Assembly (NCBI GenBank): GCA_002338145.1
Contig: DDHP01000014.1
Coordinates: forward strand, 1 to 13,953
Length of the DNA: 13,953 nucleotides
Reading direction: 5' to 3'
Origin: Deferribacteraceae bacterium UBA1873
GTDB taxonomy: Bacteria > Chrysiogenota > Deferribacteres > Deferribacterales > Flexistipitaceae
Numbering within the stretch: the first letter of the stretch is position 1; every line of letters begins with the position of its first letter. Made by a program: the position numbers and the translations under genes. Under the pieces are notes generated by a model. That model saw only the letters and a program-made list of their open reading frames with translations. It was not told the origin of the DNA and made no database searches. Below, in pieces: positions 1-7,369 of the stretch.

Positions 1-48
1 AATTTTTATATTAAATACTTAAACTCTCTTCTCCCGCGCATTTAAGCG

Positions 49-2346
49 CTATGCATCATGCTTCACCAAGTCAACCTTGAGATAGCGCCCTTTATGAAAT
101 ATTGCTGCCGTCTCATTATAATCACTCGGTAGAAAAACGGTTCCTTTATCTACATATTTATCAATTGTAACTTTATATTTTCGGGTTATATCGCCTAATT
201 TCACAGCAAGATATTCACCTTCTTCCACATTCAGCACTTTTGCATCTTCCGGGTTTACCTCGAGCATTGGCTCTCCATACACTTTGGATAAGTCTGGAGA
301 GTGTCTTGTATATGAGCCTGAATGCAGCCTAAGTGAAGCTGGTGCTAAATAGTATTTGCCAGTACTGGCAAGATTCATTTTTTCATCTTTTATATCTTCG
401 GCAAATAAATATGGGTACTTTATTGTCTCTCCGTCAAAACTTATTGAAGAGTACAACTCATTCTCTTTTTTAATCATCTCCCTTACAGACTCAACATCCC
501 GTGGCAGTTCTTTTGACAGTTTGGAAGATATATCACCGATTATATCGGCATCGGTGGGCAGTCCCTTTTCTACAGCCTGAGAAATCTGTTGAACCCGTCC
601 TTCAAGATTGGTAAAGCTGCCATCCTTCTCAGTAAATGTAGCAACTGGCAGATACACATCTGCCAATTCAGCAGATTCACTGAAAAACGGGTCACTCACC
701 ATTACAAAATCCAACTTTCTGATTGAGCCAATAAGATCCTTAAGCTCAGCTTTTATTGCAAGATTTTCCCCAAAAACAACAAGTGCTTTTAACTTGTCTG
801 TTTCCAGAGCTTCTCTCAAGCCACTGCCTTTTTCAACCTTTTTATAGCCTGGTGCCAATCCGTTGACACACCCCATATCAACTATACCCTGAGAATTATT
901 TTTCCATTTACATGGCACAGTTATGAGATTATCCACAGATTTTTTCAACCTCTTGGCAAACTCTATATCTTTTCTTTCATACGGATCATAGATTACTATA
1001 GGTTTTTCAGCCTTCTTAAGCTCTTCAGCCATCTCCTTATATTTGCCATTTCCACTCTCTACAGTGGAAACCAGTTCACCGATTTCCTCATAAATTTTCT
1101 TTGGATTATCCTTTATAAATTCACTGGAGACTCTTCTTAAAGCAGTATATTTACTGTAAAATACATTTAACTTTGCAGGGTTGTGCCTTGCGGCGCGCCT
1201 TACAGCAAGTCCCAGTATCGGATTTGATTCGGTTACATCATTATTAAGTACCAGTATATAGTCACTGTTTTCCACATCTTCATAATTTCCTTCCGGAAGA
1301 GCATCTGCTGTCTCGAATGAATAAATATTTTTTGTACCAATAACCTCTCTTCCAAACTTCTGTGCCAGAAAGGCTTCTTCATTGGTAAGTCTCGGTGAAA
1401 CAACAACACCTATAGACTCCGGTCCGTGTTCCTCTTTTATTTTTGCAATCTTATCAGCACTGAAATCTATTACTTCAGCGTACTCTTTTTCGCTGAAACC
1501 GGATTCCTCTTTTATCATTGGCTTAGTTTTGCGCTTCGTTGAATTAAAAAGCTCAAATCCAAACCTTCCTTTGGCACACAAAAAGCCGTGATTTATACCG
1601 GCATCATTATCTTCTTTAATTCTGAATACTTCATTATCCTGGTGGTCTACAACAATAGTACATCCACATGAACAAAAACCACATGTGGAATAAGTACTTT
1701 CCAAATTCCATGGTCTGTTTTTAAAGAGGTATACCCTGTTATTAAGAGATCCAACGGGACAAACGCTCATACATTGACCACAATATTCACAATGCCACGG
1801 CTGATCAAAAGAAGTCCCTATTATAGTATCCGTGCCTCTGTTCTGAAAACTGATCGCCTGTATATTAACGACTTCATCACATATTCTCACACACTTTCCA
1901 CACAAAACACATCTGTCGATATCCCTTTCAATAAAAGGGTTTGAGTGGTCTACCGGTGTATCGCTCGGTTCAGCGTCAAAGCGTTCTTCGTTAATACCAA
2001 ACTCAAATGTCAAATCCTGTAATGTGCACTCACCACCTTTATCACAAACTGGACAATCAAGCGGATGGTTTATAAGCAGAAGCTCAATGGCAGTTTTTCT
2101 CACTCTCTGAAGTTTTTCTGTCTGGGTAAAAATATTCATTTTATCGGCCGCCGGTGTCGTACAGGCAGTCATAAGTTTTGGGCTGCCCTCCACTTCCACT
2201 AGACACACACGGCAGGCGCCAAAAGGCTGCAGCATTTTATGATGGCAAAGAAGCGGTATCTCTACGCCGGCTTCTTTGGCTGCATCAAGAATTGTGGAAC
2301 CTTCTTTTACTTTAACCTCATTTCCGTCTATTGTAAGGGTTAGCAT
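49..2346 (-). CDS. nuoG: NADH-quinone oxidoreductase subunit G (NuoG), 765 aa
   Basis: This is the iron-sulfur electron-wire subunit of the complex I peripheral arm, carrying electrons from NuoF towards NuoB. Visible in order: an N-terminal [2Fe-2S] ferredoxin domain (C34, C45, C48, C62); a His-ligated [4Fe-4S] site (H94, C98, C101, C107); two CxxCxxCxxxC ferredoxin motifs (C146/149/152/156 and C186/189/192/196); a molybdopterin-oxidoreductase-type [4Fe-4S] site (C222, C225, C229, C257); then a degenerate molybdopterin-oxidoreductase fold and a C-terminal dinucleotide-binding-like domain (about 680-760). Canonical NuoG has one ferredoxin-type cluster where this has two, as in FeFe-hydrogenase and formate dehydrogenase alpha subunits. 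No hydrogenase H-cluster domain is present, and I see no obvious Sec/Cys molybdenum ligand. The start follows an AGAGGAAG ribosome-binding site 16 bp after the nuoF stop. Last nuo gene in the window. Confidence 0.93.
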   Translation of the reverse strand: MLTLTIDGNEVKVKEGSTILDAAKEAGVEIPLLCHHKMLQPFGACRVCLVEVEGSPKLMTACTTPAADKMNIFTQTEKLQRVRKTAIELLLINHPLDCPVCDKGGECTLQDLTFEFGINEERFDAEPSDTPVDHSNPFIERDIDRCVLCGKCVRICDEVVNIQAISFQNRGTDTIIGTSFDQPWHCEYCGQCMSVCPVGSLNNRVYLFKNRPWNLESTYSTCGFCSCGCTIVVDHQDNEVFRIKEDNDAGINHGFLCAKGRFGFELFNSTKRKTKPMIKEESGFSEKEYAEVIDFSADKIAKIKEEHGPESIGVVVSPRLTNEEAFLAQKFGREVIGTKNIYSFETADALPEGNYEDVENSDYILVLNNDVTESNPILGLAVRRAARHNPAKLNVFYSKYTALRRVSSEFIKDNPKKIYEEIGELVSTVESGNGKYKEMAEELKKAEKPIVIYDPYERKDIEFAKRLKKSVDNLITVPCKWKNNSQGIVDMGCVNGLAPGYKKVEKGSGLREALETDKLKALVVFGENLAIKAELKDLIGSIRKLDFVMVSDPFFSESAELADVYLPVATFTEKDGSFTNLEGRVQQISQAVEKGLPTDADIIGDISSKLSKELPRDVESVREMIKKENELYSSISFDGETIKYPYLFAEDIKDEKMNLASTGKYYLAPASLRLHSGSYTRHSPDLSKVYGEPMLEVNPEDAKVLNVEEGEYLAVKLGDITRKYKVTIDKYVDKGTVFLPSDYNETAAIFHKGRYLKVDLVKHDA

Positions 2347-2362
2347 AGCTCTTCCTCTCCGG

Positions 2363-4153
2363 TTAATCTATTGCATTAAATGGACAATTTACGATACATT
2401 CACGACATTTAACACACGTTTCTTTATCTATATAAGCAACTTGCCCCTTTTCCCAGGTAATTGCATCAACAGGACATACTTTTTTACATATCCCGCATTT
2501 TTTACATCTTTCATCTTTAACAACAAATTCTATCAGCTCAGAGCATTCCCTGGCAGGGCATTTTTGATCATATATATGGGCTTCGTATTCATCACGAAAA
2601 TATCTGATAGTAGTTAAAACAGGATTTGGTGCTGTCTGACCCAACCCGCACAAAGAAGAAACTCTTATATCTTCAGCCAGACTTTCCAACAACTCAATAT
2701 CCCCTTCTCTGCCATTACCTTCACTGATGCGCTCAAGTATATCAAGCATTGTCTTGGTCCCAACCCTGCAAGGAATACATTTACCGCAAGATTCCCGCTG
2801 GGTAAATGTAAGAAAAAACTTAGCAATATTAACCATACAGTTTGTTTCATCCATTACAACAACACCGCCAGAGCCCATCATGGCACCAGCTGCTATCAAT
2901 GAATCATAGTCAATCGGTGTATCCAAAAGATCTTCCGGCAGACATCCCCCGGACGGCCCTCCCATTTGCACAGCTTTAAATTTTCTTTTTTTGGGGATAC
3001 CACCACCAACATCATAAATAAGCTCTCTAACAGTAATTCCCATAGGAACTTCCACAAGACCGGTACTTTTAACCTTACCGCTCAGCGCAAAAATTTTAGT
3101 ACCTTTTGATTTTTCAGTTCCTATATTACTGTACCATTCAGAGCCATTTTTAATAATCATTGGTAGATTGGCATATGTTTCAACATTATTAACATTTGTG
3201 GGCTTCTGCCACAGACCTTTTACAGCAGGAAATGGTGGCCTGGGTCTGGGCATCCCTCTTTCACCCTCAATTGAGGCCAGCAGCGCTGTCTCCTCACCAC
3301 AGACAAAAGCACCGGCTCCCTCTTTCAGGTGGAGCTTAAAACTAAATTCAGTTCCCAATATGTTATCACCGAGATATCCTCGTTCCTCAGCAACTTTAAG
3401 AGCTTTTTTAACTCGTGCTATAGCCAGCGGATACTCAGCCCGCAAATAAATATATCCTTCATTACACCCGATGGCGTATGCGGCGATTAACATCCCCTCT
3501 ATAACATCGTGCGGGTTTCCTTCTATAATACTTCTGTCCATAAAAGCACCGGGATCTCCCTCATCCGCATTGCAAACAAGATACTTATGATTCCCTGGTG
3601 ATTTACGACAGAACGTCCATTTGAGACCGGATGGGAAACCGCCGCCTCCACGCCCCCTGAGGTTGGCTTTTTTAACCTCTTCAATAACATCTTCAGGAGA
3701 CATTTCCTTTACTACTTTGGTTATTGCCTCATAACCGCCAAGCTGTATATAGTCATCTATGTCTTCCGGATCCACAACACCGCAGTCTTTAAGTACATAC
3801 CGTTTCTGCAATTTATAGAAATCGTAATAACTCTTTTTGGCTGCCCATTTTTTTACAGGCTCACCACCTCCTATATGCTCATCTACTATAGTCTGAACTT
3901 TATCCGGAGTAACATGCTCATATGTTGCTACTTCTTCACCTGGAAGATAGATATCAACAAGCACATCACGCTCACACAAACCACGGCAGCCTGTTTTTTT
4001 TACCTTGCACTCCCGTTCCTTCACAATTGCCGGGACATTCTTACTTTTAAAAACCTCATTAAATGCATCCATCACTTCAAAAGCACCGGATGCCACACCT
4101 GCTGTCCCTGTGCAAATATGAACCTCTATAATGTCTGTTTTAACAGCACTCAT
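2363..4153 (-). CDS. nuoF: NADH-quinone oxidoreductase subunit F (NuoF), extended HydB/HndC-like form, 596 aa
   Basis: This subunit oxidises NADH through FMN and passes electrons to the iron-sulfur chain. It is about 150 aa longer than the roughly 440-aa E. coli and Thermus proteins. Residues about 8-95 form a thioredoxin-like ferredoxin domain with C14, C56 and C60, but Gly19 sits where family members have the second cysteine; C49 is an additional cysteine. The catalytic core follows: the glycine-rich FMN/NADH segment (GRGGGGFPSG, about 167-176), the acidic loop near 195-205, GAGAFVCGEETAL (279-291), an SLBB-like region (about 350-430), and the N3 cluster ligands C456, C459, C462 and C502. 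The C-terminus adds a 2x[4Fe-4S] ferredoxin (C550/553/556/560 and C580/583/586/590). This layout matches beta subunits of NAD(P)-linked hydrogenases, but the position between nuoE and nuoG inside a nuoABCD operon assigns it to complex I. A short AGGGG overlaps the nuoE stop 9 nt upstream. Confidence 0.94.
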   Translation of the reverse strand: MSAVKTDIIEVHICTGTAGVASGAFEVMDAFNEVFKSKNVPAIVKERECKVKKTGCRGLCERDVLVDIYLPGEEVATYEHVTPDKVQTIVDEHIGGGEPVKKWAAKKSYYDFYKLQKRYVLKDCGVVDPEDIDDYIQLGGYEAITKVVKEMSPEDVIEEVKKANLRGRGGGGFPSGLKWTFCRKSPGNHKYLVCNADEGDPGAFMDRSIIEGNPHDVIEGMLIAAYAIGCNEGYIYLRAEYPLAIARVKKALKVAEERGYLGDNILGTEFSFKLHLKEGAGAFVCGEETALLASIEGERGMPRPRPPFPAVKGLWQKPTNVNNVETYANLPMIIKNGSEWYSNIGTEKSKGTKIFALSGKVKSTGLVEVPMGITVRELIYDVGGGIPKKRKFKAVQMGGPSGGCLPEDLLDTPIDYDSLIAAGAMMGSGGVVVMDETNCMVNIAKFFLTFTQRESCGKCIPCRVGTKTMLDILERISEGNGREGDIELLESLAEDIRVSSLCGLGQTAPNPVLTTIRYFRDEYEAHIYDQKCPARECSELIEFVVKDERCKKCGICKKVCPVDAITWEKGQVAYIDKETCVKCRECIVNCPFNAID

Positions 4154-4162
4154 ATTCTGCCC

Positions 4163-4663
4163 CTATTCCTCTTCTTTTAGTTTTTTGGCATATTCTCTAA
4201 AAATTTCCCTGGATTTTTCAGGGGTTAAATTTCCGTGTGTTTTATCATTAACCATAATTACAGGCGCCATACCGCAGGCCCCTATACAGGATACTTCTTC
4301 AAGTGTAAAACCGTAGTCATCAGTTGTTTCACCGTTTCCTATTCCAAATTCCTCTTTAACCACTTCAGAAATCCTCCCGGAACCTTTCACGTGGCATGCA
4401 GTACCTCTGCATACCCTAATCACATACTTGCCACGGGGACTTGTATAAAACTGTGCATAAAAAGTCAAAACACCATAAAGCTCGTGAGGAGACACATTCA
4501 AAACATCCCCCATTCTTTCAAGCATTTCTTTAGACAGGTATCCATATTCTTCCTGAACAGCCTGTAATACGGGTATTGTTGAACCCTTTTTACCCTTATA
4601 TTTTTCACAAATCTTATCTATTTTAGAAAGATCAATCTCTTCAGCTACAGCATTCTCAGCCAT
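4163..4663 (-). CDS. nuoE: NADH-quinone oxidoreductase subunit E (NuoE), 166 aa
   Basis: This is the thioredoxin-fold [2Fe-2S] subunit (24-kDa family) that pairs with NuoF in the NADH-oxidising tip of complex I. An N-terminal helical region (about 12-70) is followed by the thioredoxin-like ferredoxin domain. Its four ligands are C85 and C90 in CRGTAC, and C126 and C130 in CIGAC. This intact CxxxxC...CxxxC pattern is a useful in-window reference for the related but incomplete motif at the N-terminus of NuoF. Length is normal for the family (about 160-180 aa). The start is fixed by AAGGAGG with 5 nt spacing, lying immediately after the nuoD stop. The stop is 9 nt before nuoF. Confidence 0.95.
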   Translation of the reverse strand: MAENAVAEEIDLSKIDKICEKYKGKKGSTIPVLQAVQEEYGYLSKEMLERMGDVLNVSPHELYGVLTFYAQFYTSPRGKYVIRVCRGTACHVKGSGRISEVVKEEFGIGNGETTDDYGFTLEEVSCIGACGMAPVIMVNDKTHGNLTPEKSREIFREYAKKLKEEE

Positions 4664-4675
4664 AAATGCCTCCTT

Positions 4676-5881
4676 TTACCTGTCTATCTCACCAAGTATA
4701 ATATCTACACTACCTATAACCGACACAAGATCGGCAAGCATATGCCCCCTGGACATTTCAGGTAATGCACCCAAATTGACAAAAGAAGGGGTCCTGATCT
4801 TAAGTCTGTAAGGCTTTGCATCTCCATCGCTTATTATATAAAAGCCAAGCTCACCTTTTGGTGCTTCAACAGAGCCGTAAGTGTGCCCCTTAGGTGGCCT
4901 GAAACCTTTTGAAACTATGTAAAACCTTCTGATGAGAGCTTCCATCTTCTCATAAACTTCTTCATGTGAAGGATAAGCAACCCTGGGATCATCTGTCATA
5001 ACAGGGCCTTCTGGAAGTCCTTCCAAAGCCTGCTTTATAATTTTACCGGCTTCCCTGATTTCTTTCAAGCGCACAAGATATCTGGCATAGACATCACCAT
5101 CTTCGTACACAGGCACTTCAAAATCAAACCTGTCATAAATGCCATAAGGCTCGTCCCTTCTTAAGTCAAAATCTATACCGGAACCTCTCATAATAGGCCC
5201 GCTTACTCCATAACTGAGAGCGTCTTCTTTGGAAAGATACCCAATGCCTTTTGTTCTCTTCAGCCAAATCCTATTCTTAGTAAGAAGTCTCTCATAAGAG
5301 TCAACTCGTTCATCAAGAATTGAAAGAAACTTATCCAGCCTTTTAAAAAACTCTTCGGGAAGATCGTCTCTCATCCCACCTACTCTCATCCAGGAACTTG
5401 TCATTCTCTGGCCTGTTGCTATCTCGAACAAATCAAGAACATATTCTCTTTCTCTGAACGCATATATAAAAACTGTCATTGCGCCAATATCCAAGGCATG
5501 GGTAGCTATCCATACTAAATGGCTTGCAATACGGGCCAATTCTGCAAGTATAACCCTGAGATACTCAGCTCTTTCAGGTATTTTAACATCAAAAAATTTT
5601 TCCACAGCGAGACAGTAACCCAGATTGTTGGAAAGCGATGCCAGGTAATCCAGCCTGTCTGTCAACGGAATGAACTGATGGTATGTTCTATTTTCAGCAA
5701 GTTTTTCAACACCTCTGTGCAGATAGCCTACATCAGGCCTCACATCTGCAATCGTCTCACCATCAAGATCCACTATCAACCTTAACACCCCATGAGTACT
5801 GGGATGCTGAGGCCCCATGTTTACAGTGATAAGCTCGCTTATCTGTCCTTGTTCTCTATTTTTCACATCTGTATTCTGCAT
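4676..5881 (-). CDS. nuoD: NADH-quinone oxidoreductase subunit D (NuoD), 401 aa
   Basis: This is the 49-kDa subunit of complex I, which with NuoB builds the quinone-binding cavity at the foot of the peripheral arm. Visible signatures are NMGPQHPSTHGVLRL (21-35), GYLHRGVEK (52-60) and DRLDYLASL (75-83). Compared with Thermus Nqo4, H30 and Y79 fall at the offsets expected for the quinone-contacting His38 and Tyr87, and D131 corresponds to Asp139. The two CxxC nickel-binding pairs of the related [NiFe]-hydrogenase large subunits are absent, as expected for a complex I subunit. NuoC and NuoD are separate genes here, not fused as in E. coli. The gene lies 16 bp after nuoC, and a GGGAG-type ribosome-binding site lies in that gap. 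Full length. Confidence 0.96.
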   Translation of the reverse strand: MQNTDVKNREQGQISELITVNMGPQHPSTHGVLRLIVDLDGETIADVRPDVGYLHRGVEKLAENRTYHQFIPLTDRLDYLASLSNNLGYCLAVEKFFDVKIPERAEYLRVILAELARIASHLVWIATHALDIGAMTVFIYAFREREYVLDLFEIATGQRMTSSWMRVGGMRDDLPEEFFKRLDKFLSILDERVDSYERLLTKNRIWLKRTKGIGYLSKEDALSYGVSGPIMRGSGIDFDLRRDEPYGIYDRFDFEVPVYEDGDVYARYLVRLKEIREAGKIIKQALEGLPEGPVMTDDPRVAYPSHEEVYEKMEALIRRFYIVSKGFRPPKGHTYGSVEAPKGELGFYIISDGDAKPYRLKIRTPSFVNLGALPEMSRGHMLADLVSVIGSVDIILGEIDR

Positions 5882-5897
5882 AGCCTAACTCCCAACC

Positions 5898-6404
5898 TTA
5901 TTTACTAAAACTAATGCCTAATTGCTGCTCATCGGTTTCATTGAACCACTTACGGCCTTTAAGGGGATAATCTTTTTTCAGTGGATTACCCTTAAAGTAC
6001 TCAGGCATAAGTATTCTGCGTAAATCCGGATGTCCCTCAAAACGCACACCCACCAAATCATACTGTTCCCTTTCAAGAAATAACGCTGACTTCCAAAGAT
6101 CTGTTACTGTTTCAACAGCATCGGACTCAATCTTAATCCTCACAAAAACCCTTATTTTATTTTTTATGGAAAAAAGGTTATATATTACATCAAATTTCTC
6201 TTTTCTTTTCGGCCAATGAGCAGTAACAACATCCACAAGATATTCAAAATCACACTCATTTTTCAAAAAGCTCAAAACCTTTTTACAAACATACGGTTTT
6301 GTATCCAAAAATCTGCAGCCATGCTTTTCACTAAAAGTAACATCTTCAGGGAACTCCGCCCCAACCTTGTTCTTTATATCCTCAAAATTCATTTCACACC
6401 CCAT
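5898..6404 (-). CDS. nuoC: NADH-quinone oxidoreductase subunit C (NuoC), 168 aa
   Basis: This is the 30-kDa subunit of complex I, a structural partner of NuoD with no cofactor of its own. The family signature lies at about 111-145: the EREQYDLVGVRFEGHPDLRR segment (111-130), then RILMPEYF and NPLKKDYPLKG. Length is typical for an unfused NuoC. The first ATG overlaps the nuoB stop by one base (TAATG) and has AGGAAAT just upstream. A second in-frame ATG four codons later (6392), preceded by GGGGTGTGAA, is an equally plausible start and would give 164 aa. I keep the longer form because the 1-bp overlap is typical of translational coupling. Confidence 0.93.
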   Translation of the reverse strand: MGCEMNFEDIKNKVGAEFPEDVTFSEKHGCRFLDTKPYVCKKVLSFLKNECDFEYLVDVVTAHWPKRKEKFDVIYNLFSIKNKIRVFVRIKIESDAVETVTDLWKSALFLEREQYDLVGVRFEGHPDLRRILMPEYFKGNPLKKDYPLKGRKWFNETDEQQLGISFSK

Positions 6405-6880
6405 TATTTCCTGAGTATTTTTTCTGTCTTAATTTGCTGCTGCAGTGCAACAATAGCATCCAGAAGGGACTCAGGTCTTGGAGGACATCCGGGAATGTAA
6501 AAATCCACCGGAACTATCTCATCAACTCCCTGCACAGTTGCATATGTATCAAAAATTCCACCGCTTGTAGCGCAGCTTCCCATAGCAATAACCCATTTTG
6601 GCTCAGGCATCTGAACATAAACCTTCCTGACAACAGGCGCCATTTTTCTGCTTACCGTACCTGCTACAATCATAACATCCGACTGCCTCGGAGTAGCCCT
6701 AAAAATCACACCGAGCCTGTCAAGGTCATATTTAGCAGCACCTACAGCCATCATCTCAATAGCACAGCAAGCAAGCCCAAAAGTCACCGGCCACAAAGAT
6801 GAACGTCTTGCCCAGTTGACCAGTCCGTCAACAGATGTTGTTAAAATATTATCCGAAAACTTATGCTCCATTACTCCCAT
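6404..6880 (-). CDS. nuoB: NADH-quinone oxidoreductase subunit B (NuoB), 158 aa
   Basis: This is the PSST/20-kDa subunit of complex I. It carries the terminal [4Fe-4S] cluster N2, which hands electrons to quinone at the NuoB-NuoD interface. The N2 ligands are the adjacent pair C38-C39 (GLACCAIEMM), C103 (AMGSCATSGG) and C132 (YIPGCPPRPES), all in family positions. Length is normal and no membrane segment is expected. The start at 6880 overlaps the end of nuoA by 10 bp and has AAGGAG (6888-6893) with 7 nt spacing. A second ATG at codon 4 forms a TAATG overlap with the nuoA stop but has poorer ribosome-binding-site spacing. Translation is probably coupled to nuoA. Confidence 0.96.
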   Translation of the reverse strand: MGVMEHKFSDNILTTSVDGLVNWARRSSLWPVTFGLACCAIEMMAVGAAKYDLDRLGVIFRATPRQSDVMIVAGTVSRKMAPVVRKVYVQMPEPKWVIAMGSCATSGGIFDTYATVQGVDEIVPVDFYIPGCPPRPESLLDAIVALQQQIKTEKILRK

Positions 6881-7224
6881 TCCAGCACTCCTTTCTTCCA
6901 GTCATAAAAATAACCTACTATCAGTATAGTGAGAAACACGAAAACCGAAGTAAGTCCAAGCAAGCCGACTTTATCAAAAGCCACTGCCCATGGAAACAAA
7001 AACACTATCTCCACATCGAATATTACAAACAACATTGCAATCACATAAAAACGCACATTATAACGTTTCCTGGCATCACCGAACTCAGGCATCCCGCATT
7101 CATAAGCGCTGAGCTTCGCTTTGTCAGGCTTACTGGGGCGTATAAGCACCCCGACAACCATACTGATAATGCCGATTAAAGCTGCAACTACTAACATTAG
7201 TACTATTGGTAAATAAGGACTCAT
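6871..7224 (-). CDS. nuoA: NADH-quinone oxidoreductase subunit A (NuoA), 117 aa
   Basis: This is the small membrane subunit of complex I (ND3 homologue), placed at the junction between the quinone cavity and the proton-pumping arm. Three membrane segments are visible at about 5-28, 58-80 and 86-108. The long TM1-TM2 loop contains the conserved YECG (41-44, with the ND3-type cysteine C43), and TM2 carries FDVEIVFLFPW (69-79) with the conserved acidic residues D70 and E72. It is the first gene of the operon. GAGGTGAT, a long match to the anti-Shine-Dalgarno sequence, precedes the ATG by 3 nt (7 nt measured from GAGG). The promoter candidate and inverted repeat lie just upstream. Confidence 0.95.
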   Translation of the reverse strand: MSPYLPIVLMLVVAALIGIISMVVGVLIRPSKPDKAKLSAYECGMPEFGDARKRYNVRFYVIAMLFVIFDVEIVFLFPWAVAFDKVGLLGLTSVFVFLTILIVGYFYDWKKGVLEWE

Positions 7225-7234
7225 ATCATCACCT

Positions 7235-7251
7235 CTGTATTTTGTATACAG
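7235..7251. repeat. Perfect inverted repeat upstream of nuoA, possible operator
   Basis: CTGTAT and ATACAG form a perfect 6-bp inverted repeat separated by 5 bp (TTTGT on the plus strand). It lies between the candidate -10 box and the nuoA ribosome-binding site, near the predicted transcription start. It could be a repressor operator or a short 5'-UTR hairpin. No regulator family can be named from the sequence alone. Confidence 0.45.
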
Positions 7252-7256
7252 TATGC

Positions 7257-7287
7257 ATTACATAACACACTGTTCATGCCCTGTCAA
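7257..7287 (-). promoter_or_regulatory. Candidate sigma-70-type promoter for the nuo operon
   Basis: Read on the minus strand, a perfect TTGACA (-35, 7282-7287) lies in the 145-bp gap before nuoA. Downstream are two possible -10 hexamers: TATGTA with a 17-bp spacer (7259-7264, 3 of 6 consensus positions), or TGTAAT with a 19-bp spacer (7257-7262, 5 of 6). The transcription start would fall near 7250, about 25 nt before the nuoA ATG. I saw no clear terminator after the pseudouridine synthase gene upstream, so read-through from it remains possible. Confidence 0.45.
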
Positions 7288-7369
7288 CAATAAACATCGT
7301 TTAAGCACAACAATATTAAAATCTTCAATACTAATTTTAAATCACCTAAATACACAGCAAAAGTACAGT

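Noticed and set aside
1..48. Possible start of the next nuo gene (nuoH) on the minus strand
   Set aside because: The only ATG after the nuoG stop gives an 11-codon frame that ends before the window edge; no start or coding sequence can be supported here.
1191..1199. GGCGCGCC palindrome within nuoG
   Set aside because: It lies inside conserved coding sequence with no surrounding symmetry, so it is better explained by codon use than by a regulatory site.
49..4663. NuoE-F-G as a separate bifurcating hydrogenase or formate dehydrogenase
   Set aside because: NuoG lacks the FeFe-hydrogenase H-cluster domain and shows no clear catalytic Sec/Cys, and the genes run directly on from nuoA-B-C-D with short spacing and overlaps. 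Complex I is the simpler reading.
2276..6802. Several plus-strand open frames of 60-120 codons within the nuo genes
   Set aside because: They lie antisense to strongly conserved subunits, have no recognisable domain, and are explained as shadow frames of AT-rich genes.
7252..7369. Riboswitch or small RNA in the gap between the pseudouridine synthase gene and nuoA
   Set aside because: The sequence is AT-rich with no extended stems or known aptamer pattern; only the promoter candidate and the short repeat next to it stand out.
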